Shown here in pieces: positions 1 through 5,312 of a stretch of DNA of 7,623 nucleotides. The position numbers were made by a program, and so were the translations under genes. Every line of letters starts with the position of its first letter. Positions within the stretch are counted from its first letter, which is position 1. Below the pieces are notes generated by a model. The model was not told the origin of the DNA. It did not search any database and saw only the letters and a list, made by a program, of their open reading frames with translations. Location: assembly GCA_015492875.1 (NCBI GenBank), contig WGEI01000051.1:1-7623 (forward strand), written 5' to 3'. Origin of the DNA: Anaerolineae bacterium (GTDB lineage: Bacteria; Chloroflexota; Anaerolineae; Aggregatilineales; Phototrophicaceae).

Positions 1-1518
1 CAAGAGGCCTATGAGGCGGCGGGCGGTTATGAATATACTGCGCGACTGCGGATAGTATTGGCGGGGCTGGGCTTTACGGAAGCAGACTATGACACACCAC
101 TGCCACAGCTCAGCGGCGGCCAACGCACGCGGGCGCTATTGGCGCGGCTACTGCTGGAAGCGCCCGATTTACTCATCCTCGACGAGCCGACGAACCACCT
201 CGACATTGAAGCGGTGGAATGGATGGAGAACTATCTGAAGTCGTTCAGCGGGGCGGTGTTGGCCGTGAGCCACGACCGTTATTTTATCGATAACTTCGCC
301 AGCACTGTGTGGGAGCTGGAATTTGGCATGTTGGAAGTGTATCGCGGCAACTATAGCCACTATGCTCGCCAGCGTGAAGAACGGCGTGAACGCCTGCTGA
401 AAGAGTACGAACAGCAGCAAGCATTCCTCGCTAAAGAAGAGGCTTATATCCGCAAGAACATGGGCGGGCGTTTGACCGCACAGGCCAAAGGGCGGCTGAA
501 GCGCCTGCAAACGATGGCCAAACGCGGCAAAATTATCAACAGGCCGCCGCGCAACCGCCGCAAAATGCACCTGCGCTTGAAGGCCAACGCGCGCAGTGGC
601 GACGAAGTGCTCAAGACGCGCGGGCTGGTCGTGGGCTATGACGAACCGCTGTTACAAGTGCCTGACTTCACACTGTATCGCGGAGAAACGGCGGCGCTTA
701 TTGGGCCAAACGGCGTGGGCAAAAGCACCTTCTTAAAAACGATCGTCGGGCAATTAGCGCCCTTAGCGGGCGAAGTGCAGTTGGGCGCACAGGTGAAAAT
801 TGGCTACTTTGCGCAGGCGCACGAAGATTTGCACGCGGCGAATACCGTGCTCGACGAACTGCTGACAGTGCGCAACTTGCCCATCGACGAGGCGCGGAAT
901 TATCTGGGGCGCTTCTTATTCAGCAATGACGATGTCTTCCGCAAGGTGGAGACGCTCTCTGGTGGCGAACGGGGGCGGTTGGCATTGGCCAAGCTGGCGC
1001 TCGATGGCGCTAATGTGCTGTTGCTCGATGAGCCGACTAACCACCTTGATATTGATAGTCAAGAAATTTTGCAATCCGTGCTAGAGGGGTATGACGGGAC
1101 AATTATCCTCGTCACCCATGACCGCTATCTGGTCAATGCTCTGGCAACCCAAATTTGGGCGGCCATGACGGGGCAATTGCGCGTATTCACTGGCGGCTAT
1201 GTGGATTACTTAGAAGCGCGCGAACGTGAACGGCAAGCCAAGCTGAGCCAACAGCGCGAACAGGACGCAGGGCGCAAAGCCGCACAATATGCCGAAAAGA
1301 AACACGGCCTAAACCCGTATCAATTGCAGCAGCGGCTGGAAGCGCTGGAAAATGAGATTGAGGCGCTAGAAGCGCAAATGGACGCGTTGACAGCAGCGAT
1401 TGACGAGGCGGGCGCGGCAGGTGATACCGAACAAGTGCGGGAATTGGGCGAGCGCTATACCGAGATGGAAGCCGCATTGCAAGCCGCGATGGAAGAATGG
1501 GAGCGGTTGGCGGAATAG
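1..1518 (+). CDS. ABC-F family ATPase, 5'-truncated by the window edge
   Basis: The reading frame is open from base 1, so the gene starts upstream; 505 residues are visible. ABC-F proteins are soluble tandem ATPases without membrane domains that act on the ribosome (translation factors such as EttA/Uup or antibiotic-resistance types). Seen: signature LSGGQ (residues 37-41 of the fragment), Walker B DEPTNHLD (61-68) and switch VSHDRYF of the first ATPase domain; a charged inter-domain linker (about 120-200); then a full second domain with Walker A GPNGVGKST (235-243), LSGGE (319-323), DEPTNHLD (343-350) and VTHDRYL. The first Walker A lies outside the window; against a usual length near 640, about 140 residues are missing. 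The last 65 residues are a Glu/Ala-rich predicted coiled coil, as in Uup-like and many other ABC-F proteins. The family is certain; the subfamily cannot be decided here. Confidence 0.95.
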   Translation, partial: QEAYEAAGGYEYTARLRIVLAGLGFTEADYDTPLPQLSGGQRTRALLARLLLEAPDLLILDEPTNHLDIEAVEWMENYLKSFSGAVLAVSHDRYFIDNFASTVWELEFGMLEVYRGNYSHYARQREERRERLLKEYEQQQAFLAKEEAYIRKNMGGRLTAQAKGRLKRLQTMAKRGKIINRPPRNRRKMHLRLKANARSGDEVLKTRGLVVGYDEPLLQVPDFTLYRGETAALIGPNGVGKSTFLKTIVGQLAPLAGEVQLGAQVKIGYFAQAHEDLHAANTVLDELLTVRNLPIDEARNYLGRFLFSNDDVFRKVETLSGGERGRLALAKLALDGANVLLLDEPTNHLDIDSQEILQSVLEGYDGTIILVTHDRYLVNALATQIWAAMTGQLRVFTGGYVDYLEARERERQAKLSQQREQDAGRKAAQYAEKKHGLNPYQLQQRLEALENEIEALEAQMDALTAAIDEAGAAGDTEQVRELGERYTEMEAALQAAMEEWERLAE

Positions 1519-1548
1519 ATACCATGCCGCAGGCGAGGTATCGCAGGC

Positions 1549-1603
1549 GGGCGCTGCCCCATGCCCCGTTGGGCGAATGCAAGGCATTCGCAAAATGGGA
1601 TAA
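1549..1603 (+). repeat. GC-rich intergenic direct repeat, copy 1
   Basis: It begins GGGCGCTGCCCC followed by ATGCCCCGT and ends CAAAATGGGATAA. The second copy is 203 bp downstream: the first 21 bases match at 20 positions and the 3' end is nearly the same. Between these ends the copy contains a perfect 8-bp hairpin, GCGAATGC (1573-1580), loop AAG, GCATTCGC (1584-1591). It sits 30 bp after the ABC-F stop codon and could double as a transcript-end structure, but there is no T-tract. Confidence 0.6.
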
Positions 1604-1653
1604 AGGTGAACGTGGCGGTTGCGATAGTCCATCATAGCGCCGCGCTTGATAAC

Positions 1654-1711
1654 AACCCCAACAGGATTTTCAAGGCTAGTTGGCCTCGACGACTAGCCCT
1701 GAAACGGGGTT
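1654..1711. repeat. Long interrupted intergenic hairpin
   Basis: Three stacked stems share one axis: AACCCC (1654-1659) with GGGGTT (1706-1711); TTTCA (1668-1672) with TGAAA (1700-1704); GGCTAGT (1674-1680) with ACTAGCC (1692-1698). The apical loop is 11 nt. That gives 18 pairs, interrupted by an 8/1 internal loop and one A-C mismatch. It lies between the two direct-repeat copies, so repeats and hairpin may form one composite element. No T-tract follows, so a terminator role is not supported. Function unknown. Confidence 0.55.
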
Positions 1712-1751
1712 TGGGGGCAGTCCGTCCCCATAACTGGCGGAAGTTCGTTTG

Positions 1752-1817
1752 GGGCGCTGCCCCTTGCCCCGTGAGGGAAAATGCGGAGAGCTTCTCGCCC
1801 TTCAAAATGGGGTATAA
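1752..1817 (+). repeat. GC-rich intergenic direct repeat, copy 2
   Basis: GGGCGCTGCCCC followed by TTGCCCCGT (1752-1772) matches copy 1 at 20 of 21 bases. Its 3' end, CAAAATGGGGTATAA (1803-1817), matches the copy 1 end apart from two inserted bases. The middle differs in sequence but also folds weakly (GAGA, loop GCT, TCTC with an added GC pair). The 3' end carries the -10 element used for the next gene, so the repeat may supply its promoter. Confidence 0.6.
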
Positions 1818-1818
1818 T
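1813..1818 (+). promoter_or_regulatory. -10 element upstream of the membrane protein gene
   Basis: Perfect TATAAT, 33 bp upstream of the start codon, giving a predicted leader of about 26 nt. The bases at the expected -35 position (about 1790-1796) do not resemble TTGACA, so promoter strength is uncertain. It lies at the end of the second direct repeat. Confidence 0.5.
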
Positions 1819-1850
1819 CATAGCGCTCAGGTGCTGAGAAAGGATGTCTC

Positions 1851-2801
1851 ATGTATACCCGCCCACCACGCTTATTTGACCGCCATTTTGCTATTGGCTA
1901 CATTTTGCCGGTCATTTTGTTTTTACTGGTCACCTATGGCGTATTGAGACAATTCGGCCTGCTAGAAGATTTGCCCGCCCGCATCGAGAGCGATTTACTC
2001 GGCTGGTTGGCATTGCTGGCGGCGCTGACCTTCTTCATCAGCCTCATTCTCGTTGTGCTCAACCTAGAGATTATCCGCACATTAGCCGGCTTCGGGCGGT
2101 TCAATCCGGCGCGTTTGCTCATCGCCATTGAGCGCGGCAACTTCAAAAGGCTTTACAATGCGATTGATTACCTAGACGAACAATATCGCAAACATGAGGA
2201 AGAGGGGAAGCCGTTCCCCATGCAACTCAACAGGCGGCGGGATTTACTGTGGCATGTGGCGGCTAGCCGTTTTCCAGAGCGCTTAATGTATGTCCAGCCA
2301 ACGGCCTTCGGCAACACCTTGCGCGCGTTTGAGGCCTATCCGCGCGTCATGTATGGGTTGGATGGGCGAGCAGGGTGGGCGCGCCTTTTGGCCGTTATCC
2401 CCGATGCCTACCATCGAGAAATCGCCACCACCAAAGCCTATACCGATTTCTGGATTAACTTATGGCTATTCAGCGTCGTTGTCCTCGTCGAATATGGCGC
2501 GCTAGCACTCATCTATGGCGACATCCGCGCGCTCTATATCCCGCTGTTGGCATTAGCGGCGGCGCTTTTCACGTCGTGGCGGGCGCGCCATGCGGCGGCG
2601 GATTGGGGCGAATTGGTGAATGCCGCGTTTGACGTTTTTCTGGTAGACCTGTATGAAAAGCTAGGGGTAGAGATACCGGCAACGCGCGATGAGGAGCGCG
2701 CCTTTTGGCAAAATTTCAGCATGGCTGTTCGCAATCGCTTCTCCGATGACCTTCCAGAACGCAGTACCCCCCAACCAGATGACGCGATAGACGAAAACTA
2801 G
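1851..2801 (+). CDS. Membrane protein of unknown function, four predicted TM segments
   Basis: The 316-residue protein starts at ATG with an AAGGA ribosome site (1840-1844) 6 nt upstream. Seen: hydrophobic segments at about residues 12-33 and 50-73, a soluble loop of roughly 130 residues, hydrophobic segments at about 203-222 and 225-243, then a charged C-terminus of about 70 residues ending in an acidic, Pro-containing tail. The loop holds a distinctive stretch: SRFPERL (139-145), QPTAFGNTLRAFE (149-161), YPRVMYGLD (163-171) and WARLLAVIP (176-184). From memory, similar patterns (RFP, PT-x-x-GN, RA-x-E-x-YP, YG-x-D, W-x-RL) occur in uncharacterised bacterial membrane proteins. The pattern looks like a conserved cytoplasmic or periplasmic domain, but I know no assigned activity. 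It has its own promoter and no operon partner downstream. Function unassigned. Confidence 0.85.
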   Translation: MYTRPPRLFDRHFAIGYILPVILFLLVTYGVLRQFGLLEDLPARIESDLLGWLALLAALTFFISLILVVLNLEIIRTLAGFGRFNPARLLIAIERGNFKRLYNAIDYLDEQYRKHEEEGKPFPMQLNRRRDLLWHVAASRFPERLMYVQPTAFGNTLRAFEAYPRVMYGLDGRAGWARLLAVIPDAYHREIATTKAYTDFWINLWLFSVVVLVEYGALALIYGDIRALYIPLLALAAALFTSWRARHAAADWGELVNAAFDVFLVDLYEKLGVEIPATRDEERAFWQNFSMAVRNRFSDDLPERSTPQPDDAIDEN

Positions 2802-3134
2802 TACAACCGCCCCAAAACGGCAGGGCAGGCGGGGGAATAGGCCAACATATTCGGTCTCACTATGCTGATACTATGTTAACATACTCCCCCACAAAAACAG
2901 GGGACATAGCGGTGAGTGGGGTAGGGTAAAGGGGGCGGCTGTCGCCTACTAGCATCACCAGCGAGGCCAACGAAACTTGCGGCTAGGGCGTGATTTCTGC
3001 AGGCGCGCTAGGCAAAAATCACGGTGTGACCAGCAACCGCAAAACGCCACCATGCGGCGCGCCAGTACACCAACGTGAGCTATCTCTACAGCAACTGACG
3101 TATTCATCAGGGGGCAAACGGAGCGCGAAAACCG
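2802..3134. other. Gene-free spacer with small dyads
   Basis: No convincing coding region, tRNA or rRNA is seen on either strand. Structures present: a perfect 12-bp palindrome TATGTTAACATA (2872-2883), whose left part can alternatively pair as CTATGT (2871-2876) with ACATAG (2904-2909) over a C-run/G-run stem (2886-2890 with 2900-2903); and a hairpin CGTGATTT (2989-2996) with AAATCACG (3016-3023), extended inside by TGC/GCA (2998-3000 with 3012-3014). None is followed by a T-tract. Confidence 0.5.
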
Positions 3135-3184
3135 TTATCCCACACGGCAACGGTCTAATCCCACATATTCAGAATTTGGGATAA
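3135..3184. repeat. Cluster of three TWATCCCAMA boxes (possible initiator sites)
   Basis: TTATCCCACA (3135-3144, +) and TAATCCCACA (3156-3165, +) are spaced exactly 21 bp. TTATCCCAAA (3175-3184) reads on the minus strand. The boxes resemble the bacterial DnaA box TTATCCACA with one extra C, but are not canonical. The first lies in a potential stem formed by ACCGTT (3131-3136) and AACGGT (3149-3154). Related boxes recur at 3633-3652, 4881-4941 and 5220-5271. DnaA binding is inference. Confidence 0.45.
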
Positions 3185-3327
3185 ACACCATCACGGCTAT
3201 CGCCAACTCATTCCCGTACTTTGCTCGTCGCCCAGCCATAACAACGACCGAGACGCACGATGACAGCCCATCACTGTGCGTAAAGCGGTATATCGCTCAA
3301 TGAGCTTATTGACTAGCACAACCCCAA
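3185..3327. other. Gene-free spacer with one stem-loop
   Basis: No coding region is supported. One stem-loop is clear: ACGCAC (3253-3258) with GTGCGT (3276-3281), and inside it GATG (3259-3262) with CATC (3269-3272), leaving a 3-nt bulge. No T-tract follows. Nothing else is recognised. Confidence 0.4.
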
Positions 3328-3367
3328 TAGTGACATTTTTCACAATTTATTGTGAATTTTATCACTA
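3328..3367. promoter_or_regulatory. Tandem CRP/FNR-like operator pair
   Basis: Two sites match the CRP consensus TGTGA-N6-TCACA at 9 of 10 positions: AGTGA-N6-TCACA (3329-3344) and TGTGA-N6-TCACT (3351-3366). Their centres are 22 bp apart, about two helical turns, and the whole block is a dyad around 3347.5 (TAGTGA with TCACTA outside, TTCACAA with TTGTGAA inside). Relative to a start predicted near 3401 from the TATGAT at 3389, the centres fall near -64.5 and -42.5, the textbook positions for a CRP-family activator. The poor -35 fits an activator-dependent promoter. Alternative: each half also resembles a degenerate Rex site (TTGTGAA-N4-TTCACAA, 5 of 7 in the weaker arm). The cognate regulator is not in the window. 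Confidence 0.55.
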
Positions 3368-3388
3368 ATTATATTGAGGCGGGCGCGG

Positions 3389-3394
3389 TATGAT
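3389..3394 (+). promoter_or_regulatory. -10 element of the candidate small RNA
   Basis: TATGAT matches the -10 consensus at 5 of 6 positions and predicts a start near 3401. No TTGACA-like hexamer lies 16-18 bp upstream, where the sequence is plain AT-rich DNA. This and the CRP-like sites just upstream suggest control by an activator. Confidence 0.5.
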
Positions 3395-3400
3395 AGTCAC

Positions 3401-3564
3401 GACAAAAGAGCTATTGTGAGGCATCTTGCGAGATACGCTTCACCGAAGTAGACGGAAATCCAACGCAAACACTTCGGCATAAGCATAGCTCCCTTGCTCA
3501 AACGTAAGCCTTTTCGTCTCCTGCTCCCCCCCTTATCTGCGCGCCAAAGATAAGGGGCTTTTTT
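3401..3564 (+). ncRNA. Candidate structured small RNA, family not recognised
   Basis: A transcript of about 164 nt is bounded by the TATGAT promoter and a strong intrinsic terminator, with no plausible ORF inside (only an 11-codon GTG frame without a ribosome site). Predicted helices: P1 GACAAAAG (3401-3408) with CTTTT-c-GTC (3510-3518); P2 GAGCTAT (3408-3414) with ATAGCTC (3485-3491); P3 ATCT (3423-3426) with AGAT (3431-3434) over a TGCG loop; P4 GCTT (3437-3440) with AAGC (3481-3484), continued by CCGAAGT (3443-3449) with ACTTCGG (3471-3477). P2, P3 and P4 form a three-way junction. Loop bases AGACG (3450-3454) could instead pair with CGTCT (3515-3519), giving a pseudoknot that competes with P1. 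It does not match 6S, SRP, RNase P, tmRNA or any riboswitch I can recall. It could be a trans-acting small RNA or a leader attenuator for dnaN. Confidence 0.5.
3529..3564 (+). terminator. Strong Rho-independent terminator
   Basis: Perfect 10-bp stem CCCCTTATCT (3529-3538) with AGATAAGGGG (3548-3557), 9-nt loop, one C, then six T (3559-3564). It ends the transcript arriving from about 3401, roughly 105 bp before the dnaN start codon. Confidence 0.88.
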
Positions 3565-3626
3565 GTTGTATACTCATGATTGAAAAACCACAGCGCAATT
3601 ATCTATACTTATGTTCTATTATCCGC

Positions 3627-3632
3627 TATAAT
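3627..3632 (+). promoter_or_regulatory. dnaN: Probable dnaN -10 element
   Basis: Perfect TATAAT, 37 bp upstream of the dnaN start codon, just after the terminator that isolates dnaN from upstream transcription. No good -35 is visible at 16-18 bp (around 3604-3611). Two TTATCCCAAW boxes immediately follow, covering the predicted start site. Confidence 0.55.
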
Positions 3633-3652
3633 ATTGGGATAATTTGGGATAA
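3633..3652 (-). repeat. Two tandem TTATCCCAAW boxes over the dnaN start site
   Basis: Read on the + strand, ATTGGGATAA (3633-3642) is followed directly by TTTGGGATAA (3643-3652), a head-to-tail 10-bp repeat differing at one base. As minus-strand boxes they are TTATCCCAAT and TTATCCCAAA. The position, starting right after the -10 element, would let a bound protein block transcription of dnaN. A further TTATCC lies at 3619-3624. Repression, for example by DnaA, is inference. Confidence 0.5.
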
Positions 3653-3669
3653 ATATCAGGTGTGACACA

Positions 3670-4803
3670 ATGGAACTCTCTGTACTTCAAGAAAATCTCG
3701 CCAAAGGGCTGAGTATTGTGAGCAAGGCGGTCGATAGCCGCCCGAACTTGCCTGTATTGGCCAACATATTGCTAGCAGCAGATGATGCGCGCTTGCGCCT
3801 CTCGGCGACGAATTTAGAGATGAGCATCACCTGTTGGATAGGGGCGAAAGTGAGCCAGCCGGGGGCCATCACCCTGCCGGCCAAAACTTTGAGCGACCTC
3901 GTCGCCAATCTCTCTCCAGAACGGGTTGACCTCTCGCTAGATACGACCAGCCAGACCATGCGCATTCGCTGTGGGGCGACCAAGTCCAATATCCGCGGCA
4001 TCGACGCTGACGAGTTCCCCAGCGTGCCAACGGGCGGGCAAAACGATGTCATCGTGCCGGGCGCTGTCCTCAAAGAGATGATTGCACAGACCGTTTTCGC
4101 CGCCGCCAAAGATGAAGCGCGCCCTATCCTCACAGGCGTCTATATCCACTTCGAGGGCGATGTGCTGACGATGGCATCGGCAGATGGGTATCGTTTAGCC
4201 GTGCGCACAACGAAAATTGACAGCAACTTCGCCGAGCCGTTCTCTATGGTTGTGCCCGCGCGCAATCTGGCGGAAGTAGGCCGTATCATCAGCGATGAGG
4301 ATGATGAAGTAGGCATCACGCTACCCGGCGGGCGCAATACGGTCATGTTCCACCTACGCAATGTCGATATTTCTTCGCAATTGCTAGAGGGCAAATATCC
4401 GGACTTCAGCGCCATCATCCCGCGCCAATACCGCACGCAAACGGTGATGTATACCAGCGATTTACTGCGCGCGTGCCAACGGGCTGAGATTTTCGCCCGT
4501 GATAACGCCAACAGCGGGCGCATTTTCGTCAAGCCACCCAAAGCGCCGGGCGAGCCGGGCGAGGTCGTTGTGCTGGGGCGCAGCATCGAACGTGGCGATA
4601 ATGAGGGTATGCTGGATGCTGCCGTTGAGGGCGAAGAGCTGGATATTGCCTTCAATATCCGCTACCTGATTGATGTGCTGCGTGTCATCAATGAAGAACG
4701 CGTCGTTTTCCAAAGCAACGGCAAAACCGAACCGGGCGTCATCCGCCCAGAAAATCGGGATGATTTCATCCACGTTATCATGCCGATGAGCGTCAATAGT
4801 TAA
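3670..4803 (+). CDS. dnaN: DNA polymerase III beta subunit (sliding clamp)
   Basis: DnaN forms a ring-shaped homodimer that encircles DNA and tethers polymerase III and other replication and repair proteins. The 377 residues match the usual family length (about 365-380) and three repeated clamp domains are expected, roughly 1-120, 121-250 and 251-377. Family-like stretches seen: a typical N-terminus (MELSVLQENLAKGL), SRPNLPVLANI (23-33), RPILTGVYI (151-159), ASADGYRLAV (169-178), EGKYPDFSAIIP (240-251), FNIRYLIDVL (328-337) and a C-terminal VIMPM (369-373), the region that helps form the clamp-binding pocket. The start is supported by AGGTG (3658-3662), 7 nt upstream. Unusually for the classical dnaA-dnaN-recF arrangement, neither dnaA nor recF is adjacent; the gene stands alone between two gene-poor, box-containing regions. 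Confidence 0.97.
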   Translation: MELSVLQENLAKGLSIVSKAVDSRPNLPVLANILLAADDARLRLSATNLEMSITCWIGAKVSQPGAITLPAKTLSDLVANLSPERVDLSLDTTSQTMRIRCGATKSNIRGIDADEFPSVPTGGQNDVIVPGAVLKEMIAQTVFAAAKDEARPILTGVYIHFEGDVLTMASADGYRLAVRTTKIDSNFAEPFSMVVPARNLAEVGRIISDEDDEVGITLPGGRNTVMFHLRNVDISSQLLEGKYPDFSAIIPRQYRTQTVMYTSDLLRACQRAEIFARDNANSGRIFVKPPKAPGEPGEVVVLGRSIERGDNEGMLDAAVEGEELDIAFNIRYLIDVLRVINEERVVFQSNGKTEPGVIRPENRDDFIHVIMPMSVNS

Positions 4804-4833
4804 CCCCAAAACGCCGCCTGCAAATGCTTAAGA

Positions 4834-4860
4834 TACGCCGCGCTAGGGTAGTGCGGCGTA
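4834..4860 (+). terminator. Stem-loop after dnaN, possible terminator
   Basis: Perfect 8-bp stem TACGCCGC (4834-4841) with GCGGCGTA (4853-4860), extendable by a G-T and a C-G pair to 10. It begins 31 bp after the dnaN stop codon. Only a weak T-run (CTTT) follows, so termination may be partial or Rho-dependent. Confidence 0.5.
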
Positions 4861-4880
4861 ATGCTTTATCAAGCAAGCGC

Positions 4881-4941
4881 TTTTCCCACACCGAAAATAT
4901 CCCAAATCCCCAGCGCCCTATATCCCAAAAATTTTCCCAAA
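4881..4941 (+). repeat. Cluster of four WTWTCCCAMA boxes
   Basis: TTTTCCCACA (4881-4890), ATATCCCAAA (4897-4906), ATATCCCAAA (4920-4929) and TTTTCCCAAA (4932-4941), all on the + strand in 61 bp. They border the AT-rich repeat array downstream. The shared core is TCCCAMA. Resemblance to DnaA boxes (TTWTNCACA) is partial. Confidence 0.5.
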
Positions 4942-4970
4942 ATAAACTTTTTAATTCTTATAATTAACAT

Positions 4971-5003
4971 TATTTCGTGAATTATTACAAAGTTTTGAAC
5001 ATT
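4971..5003 (+). repeat. 33-bp flanking module, copy A
   Basis: Matches 5280-5312 at 29 of 33 positions without gaps, including a perfect 19-bp block TTACAAAGTTTTGAACATT (4985-5003). Three bases further on, CACCCCTA (5006-5013) is also shared with the other copy, where it lies at 5318-5325. The two copies bracket the main GTTCAAAACT array. Confidence 0.7.
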
Positions 5004-5142
5004 AGCACCCCTATTACATGTTTATACAATGTTCAAAACTCTCGAAAATTGTTCAAAACTTTAGAACAGTATGTGTAATATACATAGAAAAATTGACGTA
5101 ATTCTTCGTAATTGTTCAAAACTTTTTTCGTAATTGTCGAAA

Positions 5143-5173
5143 ATTGTTCAAAACTAGGGGAGTTTTGAACAAT
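5143..5173. repeat. Perfect 13-bp-arm inverted repeat
   Basis: ATTGTTCAAAACT (5143-5155), five-base centre AGGGG, AGTTTTGAACAAT (5161-5173). It is built from two facing GTTCAAAACT repeats. It could bind a dimeric protein or extrude as a cruciform. There is no T-tract, so it is not a standard terminator. Confidence 0.75.
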
Positions 5174-5219
5174 GGTTTGTTCAAAACTTTTTAATGACGA
5201 TTGAAATAAACTCTCGATT

Positions 5220-5271
5220 TTTGGGTTATAAAACGTTATACTTGGGTTATATAGGGGGGTACTTGGGATAT
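5220..5271 (-). repeat. Three boxes at exact 21-bp period
   Basis: Read on the + strand: TTTGGGTTAT (5220-5229), CTTGGGTTAT (5241-5250) and CTTGGGATAT (5262-5271). The GGG cores are 21 bp apart both times, two helical turns, which puts all three on one face of the DNA. They are diverged versions of the TTWTCCCAMA box and lie just inside the right flanking module. Confidence 0.6.
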
Positions 5272-5279
5272 ATCGTTAA

Positions 5280-5312
5280 TATTTCGTAATTCCTTACAAA
5301 GTTTTGAACATT
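5280..5312 (+). repeat. 33-bp flanking module, copy B
   Basis: Partner of 4971-5003 (29 of 33 identical, with the exact 19-bp block at 5294-5312). Here a second partial repeat, TTTTGAAC, is inserted before CACCCCTA (5318-5325). After it, CCTACTA (5322-5328) can pair with TAGTAGG (5376-5382). Confidence 0.7.

Larger units (their letters stand above)
4991..5309. repeat. Array of eight exact GTTCAAAACT repeats
   Basis: Exact copies on the + strand at 5031-5040, 5051-5060, 5114-5123, 5146-5155 and 5179-5188; on the minus strand at 4991-5000, 5161-5170 and 5300-5309. A partial copy (TTTTGAAC, 5311-5318) follows the last. Plus-strand intervals are 20, 63, 32 and 33 bp, close to 2, 6, 3 and 3 helical turns. 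A longer identical block, TCGAAAATTGTTCAAAACT, occurs at 5042-5060 and 5137-5155. A companion word TTCGTAATT occurs at 5105-5113, 5127-5135 and 5283-5291. The region is AT-rich and rich in stop codons in every frame. It resembles the multi-site arrays of replication origins or partition loci; the binding protein is unknown. Confidence 0.8.

Noticed and set aside
1561..1947. Open frame of 128 codons overlapping the intergenic repeat and the start of the membrane protein gene
   Set aside because: It runs through the hairpins and repeat copies, has no ribosome site, and overlaps a well-supported start in another frame.
2990..3184. Open frame of 64 codons in the spacer
   Set aside because: No ribosome site, no recognisable composition or motif, and it spans a hairpin and the box cluster.
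3416..3451. Tiny GTG-started peptide inside the small RNA
   Set aside because: Eleven codons, no ribosome site, and fully contained in the predicted helices.
3401..3564. 6S RNA
   Set aside because: The fold branches into a three-way junction with almost no 5' bubble strand, unlike the single long bulged hairpin of 6S.
5051..5067. LexA-like GTTC/GAAC pairing within the array
   Set aside because: The halves are in the opposite order and at the wrong spacing for known GAAC-N4-GTTC SOS boxes, and the 10-mer extends well beyond the half-site.
4991..5309. CRISPR array
   Set aside because: The repeats are only 10 bp, occur in both orientations and have irregular intervals; no cas gene is present.
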